A stretch of DNA of 64,000 nucleotides from Apoda limacodes (GCA_946406115.1 OX291543.1:5458501-5522500), one strand, 5' to 3'; shown: positions 44,786-57,829, counted from the first letter of the stretch. Program-made: numbers and translations. Notes: generated from the letters alone by a model not told the origin.

Positions 44786-46325
44786 ATCTGTACATAGCAA
44801 AAAGATAGCTATGTTCTTTGTCCCTTCAGCTGTAATCAGGTTACACTGTTGCTCCTTTTTAGCGATGTAAACGAATAAGCCCCGCGGTATTACTGACAGA
44901 AAAATTTGGGAACTAACAAACTCTAAATCAAGATAAAAAGTATTATACGTGTTTCTCGCTCAAAAATCGTTTTGCTAAAAATCAGTTTTGATGCTATTTG
45001 CGAAGTTTAGCAATTATAAATAAGACTCGCATATTTATATTGGGTTAGCCGCATATATCTATACATAAAAGTAGTTGAAGTAAGTTAAAGTAAGACGTCA
45101 CAATTTTAAAGTAAAAGGAGAATGTGCAAAAGTCAATGGTTCTTGGGTCCAAGAAAGAGTGGTTTCATAACATTTTTTTTTGTATAAAACCGTAAAAATT
45201 TGTCCCACACAGTGTTTTATTGGATATGTATGTCATTTTATACGGAATAGATTTTTACGCTCTGGCACAAAAATAATATACTTAATTATTTTTCTAAATG
45301 CATTATGCGTAAACTCTGTGGGTATACTTGATTTGTTTTTAGACCAATTTGCCCATTCTCCTTTATTTGGTAAGTGGCTTATTAGATAAAAGTGCTTGAC
45401 AGGTATAAATAAACATTCTAAATTATTTTTCTTAAACAGTTTCTTCCAAAAATAATTTATGAATATTGAAAGTAGCAGAAGAGGGATTACTAAAAATAAG
45501 AATTTAAAATAAATTGGAATCTAAAATTCTGGAAAATCTGAGAAAACACCTTTAACAACAAACTGAATATGAATACACATACAAACAGATTACAGATTTA
45601 TTACCTAAATGGTATATTTCCTGTACTAACTACCGCGTAGTATTAAGATTATTTATAATTTTACCTTAAGGGGTATAAAGCAAGCAGCTCCCTAGCGACG
45701 CCATTAGATATCCTCAAATTTCTCTTCGTAGAAAACGAATTTCTAAAATCCAAATGTTGGAAATATAAAACTAATCAGAAGCTATTTTCAGAACGTTTTA
45801 TATAGTTTTTAGGTAATATCTTTCAGTTGTAGTTGGCATTTCTACTAAAAAGGGCCACTTTTAGAGTATATCCAATGGCGGCGGTACTGAGGTGTAATAG
45901 TGCCCTTAAGCGGAATGCATAGGTCAATGTCAAACGGAAGCGTGCTTGTTTGCAGCTGGGAGTATGCTAATTTCAGTATACTCTGTGTATTAATATATGC
46001 TAGTAAAAGAACTGACTAAAAAGGCATACTTATTATGAGCATGCTAGGTTTTTGTATTTAAAATACAATGTCTTTGCGGAAAAGTGTAATTCAATAATTT
46101 TACCTCGTTGTTATGTCTAAATACATCTAAATTGTAGGTATATATTCCTGTTTTAACATTTAGTTTATAAATTTAAATTCTGATTAGTAATTTTTTTCCA
46201 AGAATCAAAATATTTCCCATAATAATGGGATTACAATAGTAAACAGCATTACCAACCGTCCATTTTTCTATAGGTATTGGGATGGGATCATGCATTCGAC
46301 AAACATTTATAGTTATAAAGATAGG
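44786..46325. other. Intergenic sequence, nothing recognised
   Basis: There are only short frames (for example 45180-45389) without domain resemblance, and no repeat I can name. Confidence 0.35.
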
Positions 46326-46450
46326 GATCCCTCACGCTTGACGAATTCAAGTAGCATATGTCCTTTCCTGGGACTAAAACTATCTAGTCTAAGCGTAAAG
46401 AGGCGACAGACAGACAGACTAGTTACTTTCCGGGGTATTTAAGACCGACA
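46326..46450 (-). repeat. LINE-tail-type dispersed repeat fragment
   Basis: It contains CTCACGCTTGACGAATTCAA, GTAGCATATGTCCTTTCC and ACAGACAGACAGACTAGTTA, the reverse of the 13340 type repeat. Confidence 0.55.
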
Positions 46451-47994
46451 TTGTACTTTAATTAATTTAAGAGCGATGTAAAGGTGCAATAAAGTCGAGT
46501 GCAGATTTTAGAGTAGGTACTCATGTCATTTTGGCGTATTAAGATTTCTTCACGATATTTTCCTTTACAGAATTAAACCAGGCAATGATGGGTATGATCA
46601 AAATAATAACGATCTGCGGCGTGCTTTATACAAACGAAAATTGACCTTATTTTTGACATTTACTAATACGAACGAAATTTAATAATAAGTACACTACGAA
46701 GGCTGATCGTAGGTAGATAATGAGTGTATGTCTTCTAAACGCACAAGCATATTTTATTAGGACTTCCACAGACACCTAACCTAGGGGACTTGATAAGGAA
46801 CTAGGCCATGTTTGCAGTGTTTGCGGATCTAATAAAAAAAAATACGAACCGGTAGGAAATATAGCATATATACTTAAGTATCTATGTTTTTATAAAGTGC
46901 TTAGCAAGAGAAAAGTTAATCCCAAGAAAGAAAATGTATATAGTATAAATATCGCAGTTTCCATCTACACATGGAGCCGAATAGCAAATATTTTGATATT
47001 AGTTAAGAATACGATCGCACACATGTCGGACTAGTTAGCACTTGCAGCGTGATTTTGCCCATGTGCATCAATTTATTTGATGTTCTAAAAACTTTACAAC
47101 GGTTGCTTTATGGTATAAAAGAATGATTAAACGTGTAAAATACCGATCGGTACTAGTAACGCGCGCTTGTAAATACGGCCAATGTGTACTTTGTTGCAGT
47201 AGTTGTGTATTTGACTATTTGGCTCTTTTGATGTGCGACGAAAAACCGACAGCGGTACGGTAAATCGTGTTTGTTATTTATCCCATTTGTCAAATAGGCA
47301 AATAAAACCAATACTTTGTCAAGTATGAATACGCAAACACAAATAACCCAGTGAAGTGCCAGCATTAGAAAGGTAACTATCGCGAATGAGGTGTTTTATA
47401 GTTTTACTTGTGTTGTTTACCCTCATACCTACATACTAGGTACCTATATAGGTACAGGAAATTTTATAGAAGTTATGTAGGTATGAGTTATAGAACGCAC
47501 TGAGCAACTACGTCAAGTGGTTTTTGACATGACCTTGTGTAGATCGCCTGGAATTCTTTTCCGGCATTACAAATATATGTTTTAAAGTTTCCGTCATTAA
47601 AAATGCAATGTCAAGGTGTTAAGAACATAATTTAAATCATGCGGTATGGTTATTTAAAGTAACATAACAAATCGTCAAATTGTATCCCATATTAGCACGA
47701 CAAACTTATCGAAGCGATTAGCAAACAAAATCTGAAATAATCTATACCGAACGACTCTGTTAAAATAGATCGTGGTGTTTGATTTAAGCGAACAGATAAG
47801 TTTGTTGGACTTGTACGTTGGTTTCTTGACGTTGGCAACACGCCAGGTATTCTACGCACAAACCTAGAGATAAAAAGTAGCACAAGGTTACCAACTGCAG
47901 GTCAAAGTAGATGCTTTGAAATTAAATTGTTATAATTAGGGTTGAGATATTCAGTGTTAAACCCATTCATTGAATGGGTATTTCAACAAGAATA
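46451..47994. other. Intergenic sequence, nothing recognised
   Basis: No coding or repeat assignment is supported. Short frames at 47153 and 47692 show no domain features. Confidence 0.35.
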
Positions 47995-48164
47995 TGGATC
48001 CTTTGTGTCCTTAAATATTTTAAACTAGCTGACCAGGCAGACCTTGTTTTGCCCTTTCCATCACTTTTGCGCTGCAGTTGCCATCCCCGGTCGTACAGCT
48101 CGCCCGCGCTATTTTTAGCCAACTTCAAAAAAGGAGGAGGTTCTCAATTCGTCGGAATCTTTTT

Positions 48165-48400
48165 TAGGGTTCCGTACCAAAGGGTAAAAAACGGGACCCT
48201 ATTTCTAAGACTCCGCTGTCCGTCCGTCCGTCACCAAGCTGTATCTCATCTTGAACCGTGATAGTTTGTGTGTATTTATGTTGCTGCTTAACACCAAATA
48301 CTAAAATACTGAATAAAACAAATATTTAAGGGGGGCTTCCATACAAAAAACGTGATTTTTTCCCCGTTTTTATCCGACTCGCACTTGGCCGATTTTTTAT
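48165..48400 (+). repeat. Lepidopteran dispersed repeat copy
   Basis: AGGGTTCCGTACCAAAGGGT, CTCCGCTGTCCGTCCGTCCG, GGGGGGCTTCCATACAAAAA and ATCCGACTCGCACTTGGCCG occur in order. The GGTACGGAACCC segment near the 3' end is deleted here. Upstream, 47995-48160 looks like another repeat tail (AAACTAGCTGACCAGGCAG). Confidence 0.8.
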
Positions 48401-49079
48401 GTATGTTCCTCGATTACTCGAAGACGCCTGGACTGATTTAATAAATTCTTTTTTTATTTAAAAGGGTGTACTTCCCAGGTGTTCCCATATTAATGTAATT
48501 AATTTGTAACTTAAACTTTTATAAAAATAGAAAATAATATATGTTAATTAGGATTTGGGTTAAAAACTGGTTTTATGTTGATAATAGTATAAAATTTTGT
48601 TACGAGTATGAATGTTTTTAGTGTACTTACGAGAAAAAAACAGCAAATTGTTACTCAAAAGTAAAAAATAAAAACTTTTTAACGAAATTGTGAAAAAGTG
48701 CCATGCAAGTGATGTGTGTTATAAACTGTGAGGGAAACAGACACCAACTTACTCCACATTTTTGGAAATAAGTAATTATTTTTACCTTTTTAGTACATCT
48801 TTTTAAAGCGATTGTTTTTTTTTTTTGTTTAACAGTTTTTATTCTGTTTGCTCAGCTCCTTAGACTTGTAGCGCGGTCGGCTATCGGAAACCATATGAAT
48901 AAGAAGGTCCAAAAAAGCGGCTTTTCGGAATTTTTTAAAAAGAAAAAATGCAGATATAAAATGTGTAAAAAAAAATGGGTTTGCAACAATGAGCAGATTT
49001 ATCAGTCGATTTCACATACGTTTTGCAACCCAGTCTCATGTTTTCTGAGCTATTGTTTACATTGATGGCCACGGCTACT
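48401..49079. other. Intergenic AT-rich sequence
   Basis: Nothing recognised. Confidence 0.35.
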
Positions 49080-49350
49080 TCTTACCACAGGAATTCATCA
49101 TTCCACTTTAGAACCTAAATGGTCACGTGCAGAGGAACTTCCTCCCGCGAACTCTTAGATTGTGGAATGAGCTCTCTGCTAAGGTTTTCTCTAATGACTA
49201 CAATATGACGTTCTTCAAGAAAGAAGCTATTAGATTTTTGAAGGGTCGGTAATGCGCGAGTCATGACCCAGGTGTTGCAATCTTTGGTTGCAAGCGTCCA
49301 TAGACTGCGGTAACCGCTTACCATCAGGCAAACCGTCAGCTTGTTTGTAG
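49080..49350 (+). mobile_element. Daphne/CR1-like LINE 3' end
   Basis: The plus strand reads, with lesions, LEPKWSRAEELPPANS-like sequence, then LWNELSAKVFSNDYN and FFKKEAIRFLKGR. This matches the C-terminus of the copy at 1-637. It continues into the 3' UTR with CCGTCAGCTTGTTTGTAGTG. Confidence 0.75.
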
Positions 49351-49609
49351 TGGTATAAAAAATAGTCCCCTAATCTGTGGGTAAGATACAGCTTGCAATT
49401 TTTGACTCAAATAATAAATTAAAAAACAAAAAAAATGTGTATTTGTCTTCTGGGTGAACTAAAAAAAAGGTGAAAAAATCGTAAAATTAAAACTTTTCTT
49501 AGGTTGGGAAAAAATGTTAAGAAACAAAATTTTTACTTTAACGTACTACATCATACTATAATATTTAAATAGATTTTTTGCTTTATTTAGTTAACCCAGA
49601 GGAAATTAT

Positions 49610-49990
49610 TATGAACTAGCTATTGCCCGCGGTTTCACCCGCCATAAATTCAGTTATCGGTGTAGGATTTTAACGGCAACTCCTCAATTATAGAAAAAAA
49701 ATCGAGTCACACTTGACGTTTTCAAGTAGCCTTTGTCCTTCCCCGAGACTTAAACTATCTCCATGCTAAATTTGCCCGCGGTTCCACGCGCTCTAAATTC
49801 CGTTATCGGTGTAGGATTTCAACGGCAACTCATAAATTATAGAAAAAAAAACCGACTCACACTAGACGTTTTCAAGTATCCTATGTCCTTTCTCGGGACT
49901 TAAACTATCTCTATGCCTAATTTAATCTTACAGCGGTTTAAGTGTGACAGACAAAGTTACTTTCGCATTTATAATATTAGTATGGAATGG
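49610..49990 (-). repeat. Dispersed LINE-tail-type repeat with two units
   Basis: It is the reverse orientation of the 13340 type. Two units of about 155 bp each have GCCCGCGGTTTCACCCGCC or its variant, ATCGGTGTAGGATTTTAACG, TCACACTTGACGTTTTCAAG and CTTAAACTATCTCCATGC. The far end is AAAGTTACTTTCGCATTTAT. Confidence 0.75.
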
Positions 49991-50209
49991 ATAGTATGGA
50001 TAATTAATTTATAGTTGTTTTGTTTAGATCAAGAATTACGAGCTGCAGGACTGTAGTGGCATTAATATAGGGTGTTAATCTGTGGTAATTTATTATTTCA
50101 TGATATTTTTAAATATGTATGGTTTACCTACATGAAAATATACCTCTATGTGCTCAATTGTTTTCTGCCTTTAAAAAAAATCCCAAAATTTTTTAGAATT
50201 ACTGCTCCC

Positions 50210-50680
50210 CCCATAAGGCTTATTTCCATAGTTTAATAACATATGGTATCTTATTTTGGGAAAGCGCTGCTGATGTATATACAATATTTGTGTTACAAAA
50301 ACGGGCAATTCGTGCTTTTTACAAATTAGGATCTAGGATATCTCTGAAGAATAGGTTTAGGGAAGTAAATATTTTAACTTTAGCGTCGCAGTACATATAT
50401 GAAAATATTTTATATGAACATAAAAATATAATTAGTTTTAGCAAGAAAAATGACGTTCACAAAGTAAATACTAGAAAAAAAAAAAAAATGTGGGTGCATG
50501 ATACACGTCTACATAAAATTAGTAACTCTTTTATGGGGCAACGTATACACTTTTACAACAAAGTTCTTCATAATAATATTCAAAAGCTATCAAAAAATAG
50601 TACTTCATAACTTTGACGATTCAAAAGTGTTTGTAAATACCTAATTTGAATAAAAAAAAATGAATTTAACTTTGACTAAG
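50210..50680 (+). mobile_element. CR1/jockey-group LINE 3' fragment
   Basis: The plus frame 50290-50610 reads LQKRAIRAFYKLGSRISLK, REVNILTLASQYIYENILYE and FMGQRIHFYNKV, matching the C-terminal part of the element at 34010-35480. Its 3' UTR contains GACGATTCAAAAGTGTTTG, similar to the other copy. Confidence 0.8.
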
Positions 50681-50829
50681 TTCCTATCTGCTAATGAACA
50701 GATTATCTAACAAAATGGAAACATTGACACAAACATAGTCATCTGACATACTGTGAAATGAAGACTCTAATAACGTCTGTCCCTAAGATTTAGATTGTTT
50801 ATTAGCTAGTTATATACCATACCATACTA

Positions 50830-51300
50830 TAATACCAGCATATTGGTTCACTGCCTGTCCGTGGTGCGCCATTTCTTCCGGTCTTCTGCCTGCCGCATCC
50901 AGCCACCACCAGCTTCTATTAAGGTCGTCGGTACATCGTCTTCCCGTACGCGATCTTCTTCCTAGGACAGATCTGCTCTAATGGCCATTGGACCTCTGAC
51001 AGATGTGGCTGGTCACTGCCACATCAGCTGGCTGTGATTTTAGCTCCTATTTTTTTCGGATGTGTTCATTTCGGATCCCTCAGAGAGACTTCGACCATAG
51101 CTTGCTCCATCGCCTAATGTGCGACTTTGAACTTGCGGACCAACCCCGTTGTGTTCACGTTACGACAGCAAAAGTTATGACAGGAAGGAATCACAGGTCA
51201 AAGACTTGGTCTTCAGATTTTGCAGTATAGAAGACATGGACTTGACGAAGCTTACCAAATGCTTTCCACCCTAATTGGATCCTCCTATCAGCCCACTAAA
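50830..51300 (-). mobile_element. RTE-like LINE remnant
   Basis: The minus strand reads, across shifts, GWKAFGKLRQVHVF, LPVITFAVVT, then GRRSRTGRRCTDDLNRSWWW, matching the order of an RTE-clade C-terminus (AFGKLRxVF, LPVxTYGAET, GRPxxRWxDDL). There are many stops. Confidence 0.65.
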
Positions 51301-52700
51301 ATCTAATTAATTTATTTATTTAATTAAATGTATTGTAATAAATAAATAAATGTTGTTAAAGGATTTTAAAATTGATTCAGTAGTTACAGAGATTTCCCCC
51401 TACATACATAGGAACAAAAAAAACTTTACCTCTTTATTATATTAGTACCAGACCAATGACTCTATGACCAGAGTGATTCAAGACGAAAGTATAGGTACTG
51501 GTATTTAACAGTCTGTGGTTAAGCCATTTTTTCTCTTTTCAAGTGAGGGCTCAGAATTAGTATTTATTTTTAGTATACTATACGTAATATACACCTAGGA
51601 CAATAATAGGAAACAACGTTGGTCGGGTCAGGTAGTACTTGCCTAAGTACCACTTACAGATTTTTAAAATGGGGTATATGCATGCGTTTATCGCATATCG
51701 GTTTTCTCGTCTAGTCAAATCTATCTCTGTTATTATCATTTATCAGTATATTATAGTGATAACGTGGCCTTAACAATCCGTACAAAGGCTGGGCTGGCCT
51801 TGCTTGTGCAATCACACAGAAATTACAAGATAGGGGAAAATTTTATTGCTTCTCTTCAAATAGTCTTTTTTTGTTTTATACGTTAAGTATAATATATTTT
51901 CTTTACAGGGTTCCGTGTCTATTTATTATTACTATTATAATCATATTATTAATGTTATTTTTCTAAGGAGCACTTGAAGTTTACAAGATGAATACTTAGA
52001 TCTATGGTACCTCAGCTGTAAAAAAGTCAACAAGCATCTACTTAATTTTTTTTTAATAGTTTGTGCAATGAAAGAATACGGCTAATTATATACATACATA
52101 TTTTGACACTCGCAAATAAATCTAAACGTATTGGGTCCTTGTCGTTAAACTTTAATCGATTTTCGTGATGAACGAACTATTTACATTTACGAGTAAGAAT
52201 AGTAGGCAGATAGGGACAATACCTCCACCAACCCATGGCGCCTCCTACATCGTGCCATACGGGGTCGCGTTTAGAATCTTATTCTTCCGGGGTATAGTTT
52301 CGTGCTTTCTCTTTCTGTGCTGTAGAAAAATGCATTTGCTATCCTGCTGTCAGTGCGACCAGTGTTTATCCTAGTTGGGTTTTTGAACGATTATGCCTCA
52401 AGTCGAAATCTTGGTAGCTACTTAGGTTACTTGCGTTGTCTTTTTATAGGATCACTCGTGTGAGTCTGTCCGTCTGTTCCAGAAAATTTGCTCCGAATCT
52501 TCAGGACCCATTTAGTTGAAACTCGATACCCGTACTATGAACAAGGGCAGCTAACCCCGGACCGTCCACATACATTCGTGTTGCAAATAATCTGTACCCA
52601 TCTTAACTGTCAACTGTTCGTCTATCCTTTCACGAGTAGAGAAGTAGTTCCTCAGAATTTGATGATGTAAGGTTGTGTTGACACGCGATCGCTTTTTTTA
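51301..52700. other. Intergenic sequence, nothing firm
   Basis: Frames at 52165-52374 and 52488-52670 show no recognised features. Part of 52440-52480 (TTTTTATAGGATCACTCGTG, TGTCCGTCTGTTCC) resembles the dispersed repeat variant. Confidence 0.35.
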
Positions 52701-52704
52701 TTAT

Positions 52705-52835
52705 CTACTAGCTTTTACTCGCGGTTTCGCCCGCTAGAAATTCTATAGAAAAAAAAAACGACTGACACTTGACGTTTTTTAGTAGCCTATGTCAGACAGA
52801 CAGAGTTACTTTCGCATTTATGATATTAGTATGAA
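52705..52835 (-). repeat. LINE-tail-type dispersed repeat
   Basis: CTAGCTTTTACTCGCGGTTT and ACTTGACGTTTTTTAGTAGC, then ACAGAGTTACTTTCGCATTT. It is a short version of the 13340 and 49610 type. Confidence 0.65.
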
Positions 52836-52849
52836 CTACTTGTCCTAGA

Positions 52850-53360
52850 AAGAGCCGGTAAGAGCACTGCTGTGTGGACGACGTAATGACATGACGAAGC
52901 TTCCTAAATCCTGCCCAACCTAAATTTTTACCCAACTGCACTATAATATCATCGTCAGAAAATTGTAGGTGTGAGATTTACTCGCTGTTTACATTTACTT
53001 ATGCCTTGTCCTTTTTAGTTATCAAGTCTTAAAGACATCAGTGCGATTGTAAACAGTTTCGAGGACATGACATCCCCCGTTTAATTCCTTTTTGTAGCTG
53101 GATAGGTCATGTTTGACTGTTTTGTAGAACTGATTTCGTTGTCAAATCACACAGACATCTCAAACACCTCGACGTATTGCCAGTCAACTTTCTCATAGTA
53201 CACAGAGGCTCGACACATGGGCTGATGTCCGAGGACGTCTTCTGTATAGTCTGCCTCACTGTTCAGATGTGCTATGGTACCGTAACTCCCCTATTCAGGT
53301 GGTTGAAAATCGTTCAAGAAAGGCAAAAAGATTTCCAATCTATTCGTGATAATGACCCTT
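52850..53360 (-). mobile_element. RTE-like LINE remnant (palm and thumb pieces)
   Basis: On the minus strand a YYEKVDWQYVEVFEMSV piece is followed by LQKGIKRG and MSSKLFTIAL-like sequence (53230-53030), then WAGFRKLRHVITSSTQQCS (52935-52860). The order fits an RTE reverse transcriptase with deletions. Confidence 0.5.
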
Positions 53361-53520
53361 GAAATAAATTTTATCCCCGGTATTGAAAAATAGATTCAAA
53401 ATGTCACGTATAAAAATCAAGATCAGAAGTAGCTCCACGCCTATGGAGTTTTACCATATGAATGGAGTAAAGTGCCTACAATGCCATTTTTGCTGTATGA
53501 AAACTATATTTTGTAGCAAG

Positions 53521-53645
53521 TCTTTTTTTTTAATACCTCTAAGGTAGCAAACAAGGCTATAGACGCTTGTAACACCAGGGGTATCACTCATGGGTTGCCG
53601 ACCCTTCAAAATCCAATAACTTCTTTCTTGAAGAACCGCATAGTC
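53521..53645 (-). mobile_element. Daphne/CR1-like LINE 3' end fragment
   Basis: A poly-T run followed by TACCTCTAAGGTAGCAAACA, TTGTAACACCAGGGGTATCA and TTGCCGACCCTTCAAAATCC matches the minus-strand 3' end of the copies at 1 and 62566. Only about 125 bp remain. Confidence 0.75.
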
Positions 53646-54689
53646 TGCCAAAGCCCAAAAGCTGGCTACGCCCTTGACTATGAAATTGTGTAATCCAAAC
53701 ACGGAAATTTAACGTATATAATGATGAATTTTGGATAGGTATAGGGGTCACTTTTGGGGGCAAAAAAAATTTGCAAACTGTACCGTAAGACACATCAAAT
53801 AAAGTCTCTCAAATATTTTTTTATGAATTTAACAAAAAAAAATGTTTTACAGTTATTCAAGGAAATGTATGAAAATTCCCCATTTGCGCTTGACCGTATT
53901 CATATTTACGTAGCCTATGTAATAGGGAAAAATTGAACCCTTATAAATTCATCATGTCCGTCCTGCTGTATGTCACGTGGCGTGCATATGAACACCCACC
54001 CCACGTACTCTCGCGCTCCTCAACTCTCTTATATCATCACAAGACGTGGACCTGTTCCAATTTACACCTCGGCAAATTGTATTCGCCACAAATGCCTATC
54101 TATCGGCTATTAAAAGTTAATTTGTCTCTTATTTATGTTCGCTCAACGTTATATTTATGCTGTCTTTTTTTATTAAATAATAGTTTGTGTTTTTTTTTTA
54201 TATAGGATATATAATTGATATCTGTTGTTTTAAGTGCATTAAATTTAAATTTAGGTTAATCTTAGCTCGTTAACGTTTGGGTGCAAACCCGATAGTTTAT
54301 AAATGTATGCAAACAGTAAATAAATAAATAAATCAGTAAATTGTATAGAGATCGTTTGTGAACCGCCCTATAGATATGTTATGAAAATTAAGAAAAAAAA
54401 ATTTTAGTTGCCTGTTGTACATTGAAGGATGACAAAAAAAATTTTGATGTTGCTAGTTGTACATTGAAGGATAAAAAAAAATTTTTTTGCCCACCTCATC
54501 ATGTGGGGTATTATTGGATAGGGCCCTTGTATATTTTTAAATTACTTTAATTTACATTTTACGGGAAATAAAAAAAATGAAAAAATTAGTAATCTCTTTA
54601 ACTTGTAAACCGTGAGATCTAAAAATCTGAATAATATCACGATACTTAGCTTTAATATAATTCTAAAAAAAGTACCAACAAGAAATATT
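53646..54689. other. Intergenic sequence with a small duplicated motif
   Basis: GTTGTACATTGAAGGATGAC and GTTGTACATTGAAGGATAAA lie 57 bp apart (54413 and 54460), then CATCATGTGGGGTATTATTG, which recalls the 39682 repeat variant. No gene. Confidence 0.4.
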
Positions 54690-55600
54690 TTGGACAAAAT
54701 CGGTTCATATTGATTAGAAGCTGAAGAAAACGATACACTGAAAAATGTAGTAGAGTGTCTACAACAATACAATTTACGTATGAATATACATTAAACTAAA
54801 ATAATTAAATTTTAAACTATTAATAGTATACAGTCTTCTCTATATATAAAGCTTAATAAAAATGTTTTAGAACAAGTTGAATGCATTAAATTCTTAGGTG
54901 TGCAGATTGACAAGTATTGTAAATAGAAGGAACATGTTAATAAGGTCTGCAAAAAGATTAAAAAGTTTATATATCTTTTATATCGGTTAAATAAAGTTGC
55001 AACAAACGAAGCTACTAAAGCAGCTTACCATGGGTATGTATGTTTTGCGATATGGCCTCATATTGTGAGGAAAACTCTGTAGATGCAATAAGGGTTTTTA
55101 AAGTACAAATAAAATCTATAAAAATATTGTGTGGAGCTGGACCACTTGATAGCTGTAAACCTTTATTTAAATATAAGAAAATTATCCCACTACCATGTCT
55201 ATATGTTTATGAAATATGTCTCTTTGTCCATAAACATCTGCATGTATTTGTACAACGACAGACATCAATCAAAGGCCAACTCGTTACAGACACAAGTTCT
55301 ACCTGCCACCCCAAAGATTATCACTGTATCAAAACAATGTTTATTGTATGGCAGTTAATACATATATATAATAAGCTACCTAAAAATATTAAATATTCAA
55401 ATTTTAGCCAATACAAGCACAAAGTATGTAATTTATTACTTGATAAATGTTATTATGAAATTAGTAAATATATTAATGATAAATTTTAGACTGCAACTAA
55501 TTAAAGTAACTGACATTTCATATCCAATTGATTTAATAATTAATTTGTTGACATTATATTGACCTGATTGTATATTTCTTCTCTTTTTATAAATGACTAG
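54690..55600 (+). mobile_element. CR1-like LINE, thumb and C-terminal remnant
   Basis: The plus strand shows CIKFLGVQIDKYCK, KKIKKFIYLLYRLNKVA, AAYHGYVCFAIWP and, in the frame 55040-55489, SIKILCGAGPLDSCKPLF and LPKNIKYSNFSQYKHKV, the typical C-terminal layout of this LINE group. It is from a different family than 34010-35480 because sequence similarity is low. Confidence 0.7.
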
Positions 55601-56030
55601 CTTTTTGACTAGCCGCTGGGGCTTCGCCCGCCCTAAATTTAATTATTGGCGTAGGATTCTTACGGCAATGCCTAAATTATAGAAAGAAACCTACTCACAC
55701 GCCGTTCTGTCTCTTTCCCTCTCTCTTTTGCTCTTTTTTGAAAATAATAAACTACTAAAAATTATTTACTAATGGATTAATATCGCGATCTTGGTGCTGC
55801 ATACAAACTTTGAACCCCAGTTTAGGGGGTGAGTTTTGGAAAATCATTTCTTAGCTCACGCCTACATCATAATAGCTATAAGTGTGCTAAATTTCAGCTC
55901 GATCCGTCCAGTGGTTGGAGCTTGGAGCTGTACGTTGATACATGTCAGTCAGTTATAGTTAGGTACTTTGGGCTAACGCTAACTTTAACCCGCGACTTTT
56001 TTTACGTAAAAGGTGAAAATATTTTTAAAT
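55601..56030. repeat. LINE-tail-type repeats
   Basis: 55601-55700 has GACTAGCCGCTGGGGCTTCG and TTATTGGCGTAGGATTCTTA (minus-strand tail type). 55790-55930 has CAAACTTTGAACCCCAGTTT and CTCGATCCGTCCAGTGGTTG, another common LINE-tail motif set. Confidence 0.5.
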
Positions 56031-56459
56031 AATACTGCCCGCCAGCCTTGCACATCATTAATGCGGGCGCAGTACTTGATCATTATTTTGCTGCGATGAT
56101 TATTTAAAACTGCAATACTTAAGATATTCATTAAATTCGAATGATGTCAAGGGCAGTTTTGTTTTAAATTAAATACTTGTGTTGAATAACGTATTTATTT
56201 GGACAAGGATTAATATCATGTTTATAAAAACTCCATCGCAAATAATGCATTATTTTAGAACAACTTTGGTTAGCATAAAAAAGGTTATAGAAAGCCAGCC
56301 TTAAAAGATAGATATATACTGTCGCGGACTTTTTTTTAGAACTTTTAAATAGAAACAATTCTGTTGTACATGATTTTTGCGAAACATTAACCGTTTACGC
56401 AGCGGATGCAGCATAAGCTCTCAAAAGGTAAAACAAACCCCCGATTTTAAAACATTCTA

Positions 56460-56630
56460 TATTGGTGCTCCGCTCCTATTTGTCTAAGCGTGTTAGTATA
56501 TAGCCTATAGCCTTCCTCGATAAATGGGCTATCTAACACTAAAAGAATTTTTCAAATCGGACCAGTAGTTCCTGAGATTAGCGCGTTCAAACAAACAAAC
56601 TCTTCAGATTTACAATATTAGTATAGATTT
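56460..56630 (-). repeat. LINE-tail-type repeat
   Basis: GATAAATGGGCTATCTAACA, TTTTCAAATCGGACCAGTAG and AACAAACAAACTCTTCAGAT occur, a tail I recognise as common in lepidopteran genomes. Confidence 0.55.
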
Positions 56631-56802
56631 TATTAAACTTGGTTGTGGTATAGTACCTGTGTATTATGCTTTATTCTGTATTGTTCGTAACAGGGTCCAA
56701 GTTTAATTTTATTTTATTTTAATTTCTATTATATATCGACTATAATTCTCATTGTACCGGCGGAACCCTAACTTAATACGTGTGCGAACGAACTTGGCCA
56801 TT

Positions 56803-57245
56803 TTTTAGGGTTTCGTACCTAAAGGGTAATTAGCGGAACCCTATTACTAAATCTTCGCTGTCCGTCCGGCCGTCTGTCACCAGGTTGTCTCTCATGAACC
56901 GTGATAGTTAGACAGTTGAAATTTGCACAGACGATGGACATCTGTTGCCGCTATAACAACAAATACCAAAAAAACAGAATAAAATAAATATTTAAGGCGG
57001 CCCCCATACAACAAACGTGATGTTTTGCTCGAAATTGATAACGGCAACCGATAGACTCTTAAAATATTTATAGAATATTTAGTTATATAGTCACTTCAAA
57101 AATAAATAATTAAATTAAAATAAAACAAATATTTAAGGGGGGCTCCCATACAACAAACGTGACTTTGTTTTTTTGCTGTTTTTATTGATAACGGTACGGA
57201 ACCCTTCGTGTGCGAGTCCGACTCGCACTTTGCCGATTTTTTTTT
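56803..57245 (+). repeat. Lepidopteran dispersed repeat, one copy plus a second partial copy
   Basis: The first copy starts AGGGTTTCGTACCTAAAGGG and runs through ATGGACATCTGTTGCCGCTA to CCCCCATACAACAAACGTGA (57020). A second copy of that end begins near 57110 and runs to ACGGTACGGAACCCTTCGTG and CGAGTCCGACTCGCACTTTG. The overlap duplicates the CATACAACAAACGTGA block. Confidence 0.75.
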
Positions 57246-57511
57246 TAGAACGTGGACACTCTCCCCTATTGTAGTAGGCAACACAAATAAGCCTGCCGGG
57301 CAGCTCCTTTTTGTTATAGTTAACAGCAGTCGAGCAGCTCCTGTTAACAGGTTATCGTTTTTGAAGGTTTTTTCTTTTCTATCTACTGTCTACTGTTTTT
57401 GGCCGCAGATGGCCTTGACAACTACACGCGGACTAACTTAGTTGTCAACTCGACTCGATCACATTAGAGCGGTCTGGTAGCTGCTTTATTTATTTCGTGC
57501 CTTACGCGATG

Positions 57512-57751
57512 CTATTTGTGAGCAAATTCTTGCAGCCTTTTGAATTTCGCCCGTGTAGTGAGAACCTTGTTTTTAAGGTTAATACTTTTTAACATTCTTT
57601 TGCGTAGCTCGTTGTAGAGGGGCAGACCCACATCATATGGTGTAGCCTGATCCACTTTCTTTGTTCCGCATCCACACATGCTAATCTCACACTGCCTCAT
57701 CTCATTTAAACGGTGTCTCCCAAAACACTCGTATTCTGTAGTGAGGATCAA
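57512..57751 (-). CDS. Unrecognised open frame, 79 codons
   Basis: The product would include HRLNEMRQCEISMCGCGTKK and YNELRKRMLKSINL. It has a CxxxxCGC cluster and a basic, helical C-terminus. There is no clear splice site or polyadenylation signal nearby. It could be a retroposon fragment or chance; I do not recognise a family. Confidence 0.25.
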   Translation of the reverse strand: MILTTEYECFGRHRLNEMRQCEISMCGCGTKKVDQATPYDVGLPLYNELRKRMLKSINLKNKVLTTRAKFKRLQEFAHK

Positions 57752-57829
57752 TTATAATGAGTAATACACAGACCACTTTTTCTGATGGTCTCCTCAGCCG
57801 TTGTATGCTCCACTCTCCTTGAAAAAGAA

